Shown: one piece after another, positions 5,819 to 7,900 of the stretch
How positions within the stretch are numbered: position 1 is the first letter of the stretch
Layout: every line of letters begins with the position of its first letter
Assembly: GCA_021300075.1 (NCBI GenBank)
Contig: JAJTIB010000042.1
Location: 1 to 7,900, forward strand
Source: Rickettsiales bacterium
GTDB lineage: Bacteria > Pseudomonadota > Alphaproteobacteria > Rickettsiales > UBA3002
Direction: 5' to 3'
DNA: 7,900 nt
The notes under the pieces: generated by a model
Database searches by the model: none
What the model saw: the letters and a program-made list of their open reading frames with translations, nothing else
Told to the model about the DNA's origin: nothing
Made by a program: the position numbers and the translations under genes

Positions 5819-7900
5819 CTACCAACCCATAACATGGCTGAGCGTTAGATAGCCCGCAACACTTAGAATAGCATAACCCAGTGTGGTGGCGATAAGCCCG
5901 CCCAGACTCTGGGCGTAAATATTCACTATCGTGTCGTCCTGTAGCTTTTCAATTCGTTTCTTGTTAACGGCAAATAGGCTGATGGCAAGTGAGAAACCTT
6001 CCTGATCTCTGGTCACCATTTCGCGGTTGGCGAGGATGGTCAGTAATTCATTGATAGAACCTCCAAGCGCAGTTTGCTTAAGCTGCATTAGAAGCCTCTT
6101 ACGAATCACTCGGTTATGCACTGCGTTCATAATCAATTCGATGCGAATCCCCACCCAGGCCGTAAGCCCGGTGAGTGGTATTTTCCCCGATTTCTGTTGG
6201 GATTTTACCAATAAGCGCAGCGCAATCGGTTCGGGATTACTGGCCAATTCCGGAATATTGCTCAGTTCATCCAGCTTCACTTCCTTGCTCATTTCCAGTT
6301 TGCTGGCAATGAATCCCGTGAGATGGCGATCCACAAAGGTTTGCTGTCCGCCAATACTCGAGGCAAGTGCGTCGAGGGTACGCATCAAATCGGGGAGGTT
6401 AGTGATGTGATATTTTTTGACCAGTTCCGACTGACAGGGCAGGGTGGGGTTCAAGTCATAGAGTGCGCGCTCAACGCCAAACCCGAGCGATTTCAGCTTG
6501 ATGTAATTCCGCGCCCGTTGCAGCAGCCAGATCTGGCGTGAAATATGGGGGGCTGGCTGTTCTTCGGTCAATGCCGACCAGTAGGTTGGCAGATCATTCA
6601 AAATTATATCAATGACTTCGCGCATTTCCTTCGCCTTGCCCTGATGGATCAGATCGGCCAGTTTCATGCCGATTCCCTCCACGCGCATGGAAAAATTTAG
6701 GGTACGGATGGGACCCATCGGATCCAGAATCGAGATCAGCCGGGTCAATGCGTCGTAATTCTGGGTTTCCTTGGCGTTTTCTCCCCCCAGACGTTGCACC
6801 CGAGATATCTTTTCTGCCAGATCGGGGCGGTGCATACTCATTTCGCACCAGCGATCAATTTTGAGGGAGAAAATCTCTTTGATCGCCCCCCGCCATTGCT
6901 GGTGGATGGCATTGGCCAGCGCTCGGCGACTGAAATAATCTTCCTTGTTAAACCGAATGGGGCGAACAGCCTCGCGCGGGGTAGGGGGGGCAATCATATT
7001 GTAACGCTTGCCGCCCACCCAGCTTGCAAGCTGACTCACGCTCCAGCGTTCACCCGGATCGTCATTCAGAATCCCGCGGAAGAAGTCCTGAAAATTCTCT
7101 GAAACTTCGAGATTATTCACCAGCACATTATACGTGCCCATGGTTAGGGCCATGCGGATGAATTCTTCTCTGGTCATCGTTTTGAATCGATCCATGCCGT
7201 ACAAAAGCTCATAGGCAAGAATACCCACGGCATAGACATCTGTTTTTTCATCACCCACTCCCTTGCTCGATGGATCGGTCATCATACGTTCAAGAGGTTC
7301 GTAAAGATGTGCCTGCAAATAGCCACCAGGTGCGGATACACATTCACCGAGTATGAGTTCTTTTTTGAGATAAATCCGGTCGGGATGAATGGCGCCATGT
7401 ATAATTTGCCTCTCATTGAGAGCGACGAGCACTTTGCATAGCGGCTGCAGAATATGGTCAACGACCAGATGTTCATGCAGGCGAGGCTGTGTTTTTCGGA
7501 TCTCGCTCAGGCTGGGGCCTATTGGCCGCTCCAGGAGAAGCACCTGACGAAATTCCCCCAGAAGACTGATGTGACACACGCCGCTGGCAATCAGCGATGT
7601 CAGGTTGGGATGCTGCAACTCCAGCAGATCTTCGATTGTTTTGGTGCGGTATGGAAGATGGTTAGCCAGTACCATGGCATAGAGGTTACGGGTGGTAACG
7701 GATTGATCCGAGGCGCGGTAGGCTTTGGCCAGAGTGTGATCAAATTCAGGGAGAGGATGAGCAAGGTCAAGCGTGTAACGCTGATACAGCCCATCGCGCT
7801 CCGTGTTACCGGCAGTATGCGGTGACTTGTAGCTATTCAGAAAATCCTTCAGCCCACTATCAATATGTTCTTCGAGAAGTGGAGTTTCTTCCTGAAACAA
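5819..7900 (-). CDS. Membrane-anchored protein-kinase-like protein (probable pseudokinase), N-terminus cut by window edge
   Basis: The gene is read from the right edge to TAG (5821-5819) and gives 693 residues; the true start is probably just outside, since the TTG at the edge need not be a start. Residues here are counted from the edge. About 38-300 resemble a Ser/Thr protein kinase fold. An N-lobe strand LYAMVL (73-78) sits where the VAIK lysine is expected. A helix and strand pair follows (LLELQHPNLTSLIASG, 92-107), then a hinge-like VLLLERPIGPSL (120-131). HGAIHPDRIYL (168-178) replaces HRDLKPxN, GEC (185-187) occupies the likely DFG position, TDVYAVGILAYELLYG (220-235) matches the subdomain IX helix, and DPGERW (281-286) the late conserved Arg. 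Catalytic Asp, metal Asp and probably the ATP-binding Lys are therefore missing, pointing to a scaffold or sensor and not an active kinase. Residues about 320-660 are mostly helical with no recognised domain. A hydrophobic segment at about 665-687 near the end suggests a C-terminal anchor with the kinase-like part in the cytoplasm. Confidence 0.85.
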   Translation of the reverse strand: MFQEETPLLEEHIDSGLKDFLNSYKSPHTAGNTERDGLYQRYTLDLAHPLPEFDHTLAKAYRASDQSVTTRNLYAMVLANHLPYRTKTIEDLLELQHPNLTSLIASGVCHISLLGEFRQVLLLERPIGPSLSEIRKTQPRLHEHLVVDHILQPLCKVLVALNERQIIHGAIHPDRIYLKKELILGECVSAPGGYLQAHLYEPLERMMTDPSSKGVGDEKTDVYAVGILAYELLYGMDRFKTMTREEFIRMALTMGTYNVLVNNLEVSENFQDFFRGILNDDPGERWSVSQLASWVGGKRYNMIAPPTPREAVRPIRFNKEDYFSRRALANAIHQQWRGAIKEIFSLKIDRWCEMSMHRPDLAEKISRVQRLGGENAKETQNYDALTRLISILDPMGPIRTLNFSMRVEGIGMKLADLIHQGKAKEMREVIDIILNDLPTYWSALTEEQPAPHISRQIWLLQRARNYIKLKSLGFGVERALYDLNPTLPCQSELVKKYHITNLPDLMRTLDALASSIGGQQTFVDRHLTGFIASKLEMSKEVKLDELSNIPELASNPEPIALRLLVKSQQKSGKIPLTGLTAWVGIRIELIMNAVHNRVIRKRLLMQLKQTALGGSINELLTILANREMVTRDQEGFSLAISLFAVNKKRIEKLQDDTIVNIYAQSLGGLIATTLGYAILSVAGYLTLSHVMGW

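Noticed and set aside
7454..7825. A 123-codon plus-strand open frame opposite the pseudokinase gene
   Set aside because: It is opposite the clearly kinase-like frame and has no domain or ribosome binding site; treated as a shadow.

Overview
The window looks like ordinary chromosomal DNA from an alphaproteobacterium of moderate GC content. This rests on the penicillin-binding protein 1A gene (mrcA) followed directly by the release factor 2 gene (prfB), a pairing common in that class, and on a mnmA upstream region resembling the alphaproteobacterial housekeeping promoter (CTTGAC-N17-CTATAT). The genus cannot be fixed from the sequence. I see no mobile element, CRISPR array, rRNA or tRNA, and no gene-free stretch over 300 bases.

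Layout. Bases 2-181 (+) are the tail of a DegT/DnrJ/EryC1/StrS-type sugar aminotransferase. After 33 bases comes mrcA (215-2875, +), a complete bifunctional peptidoglycan synthase. A 131-base spacer holds a plausible promoter and a 10-bp inverted repeat. Next is prfB (3007-4123, +), which can only be read in full through a programmed +1 frameshift at CTT-TGA-C (3073-3079), the classic RF2 autoregulatory device. Then mnmA (4176-5303, +) encodes tRNA 2-thiouridylase. Its best promoter would start transcription at or next to the start codon, so its mRNA may be leaderless.

The right-hand third is on the minus strand and converges on mnmA. A long gene (5819-7900, cut by the window's right edge) encodes a protein-kinase-like domain whose catalytic residues are replaced, a long region of unknown function, and a C-terminal membrane anchor. 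One base after its stop codon begins a small multi-span membrane protein (5266-5817), whose 3' end overlaps that of mnmA by 38 bases.

The left-hand genes are envelope and translation housekeeping functions. The pseudokinase and small membrane protein form a tightly coupled pair of unknown function and are the most likely place for undescribed biology. That functional link is inferred from gene arrangement only.
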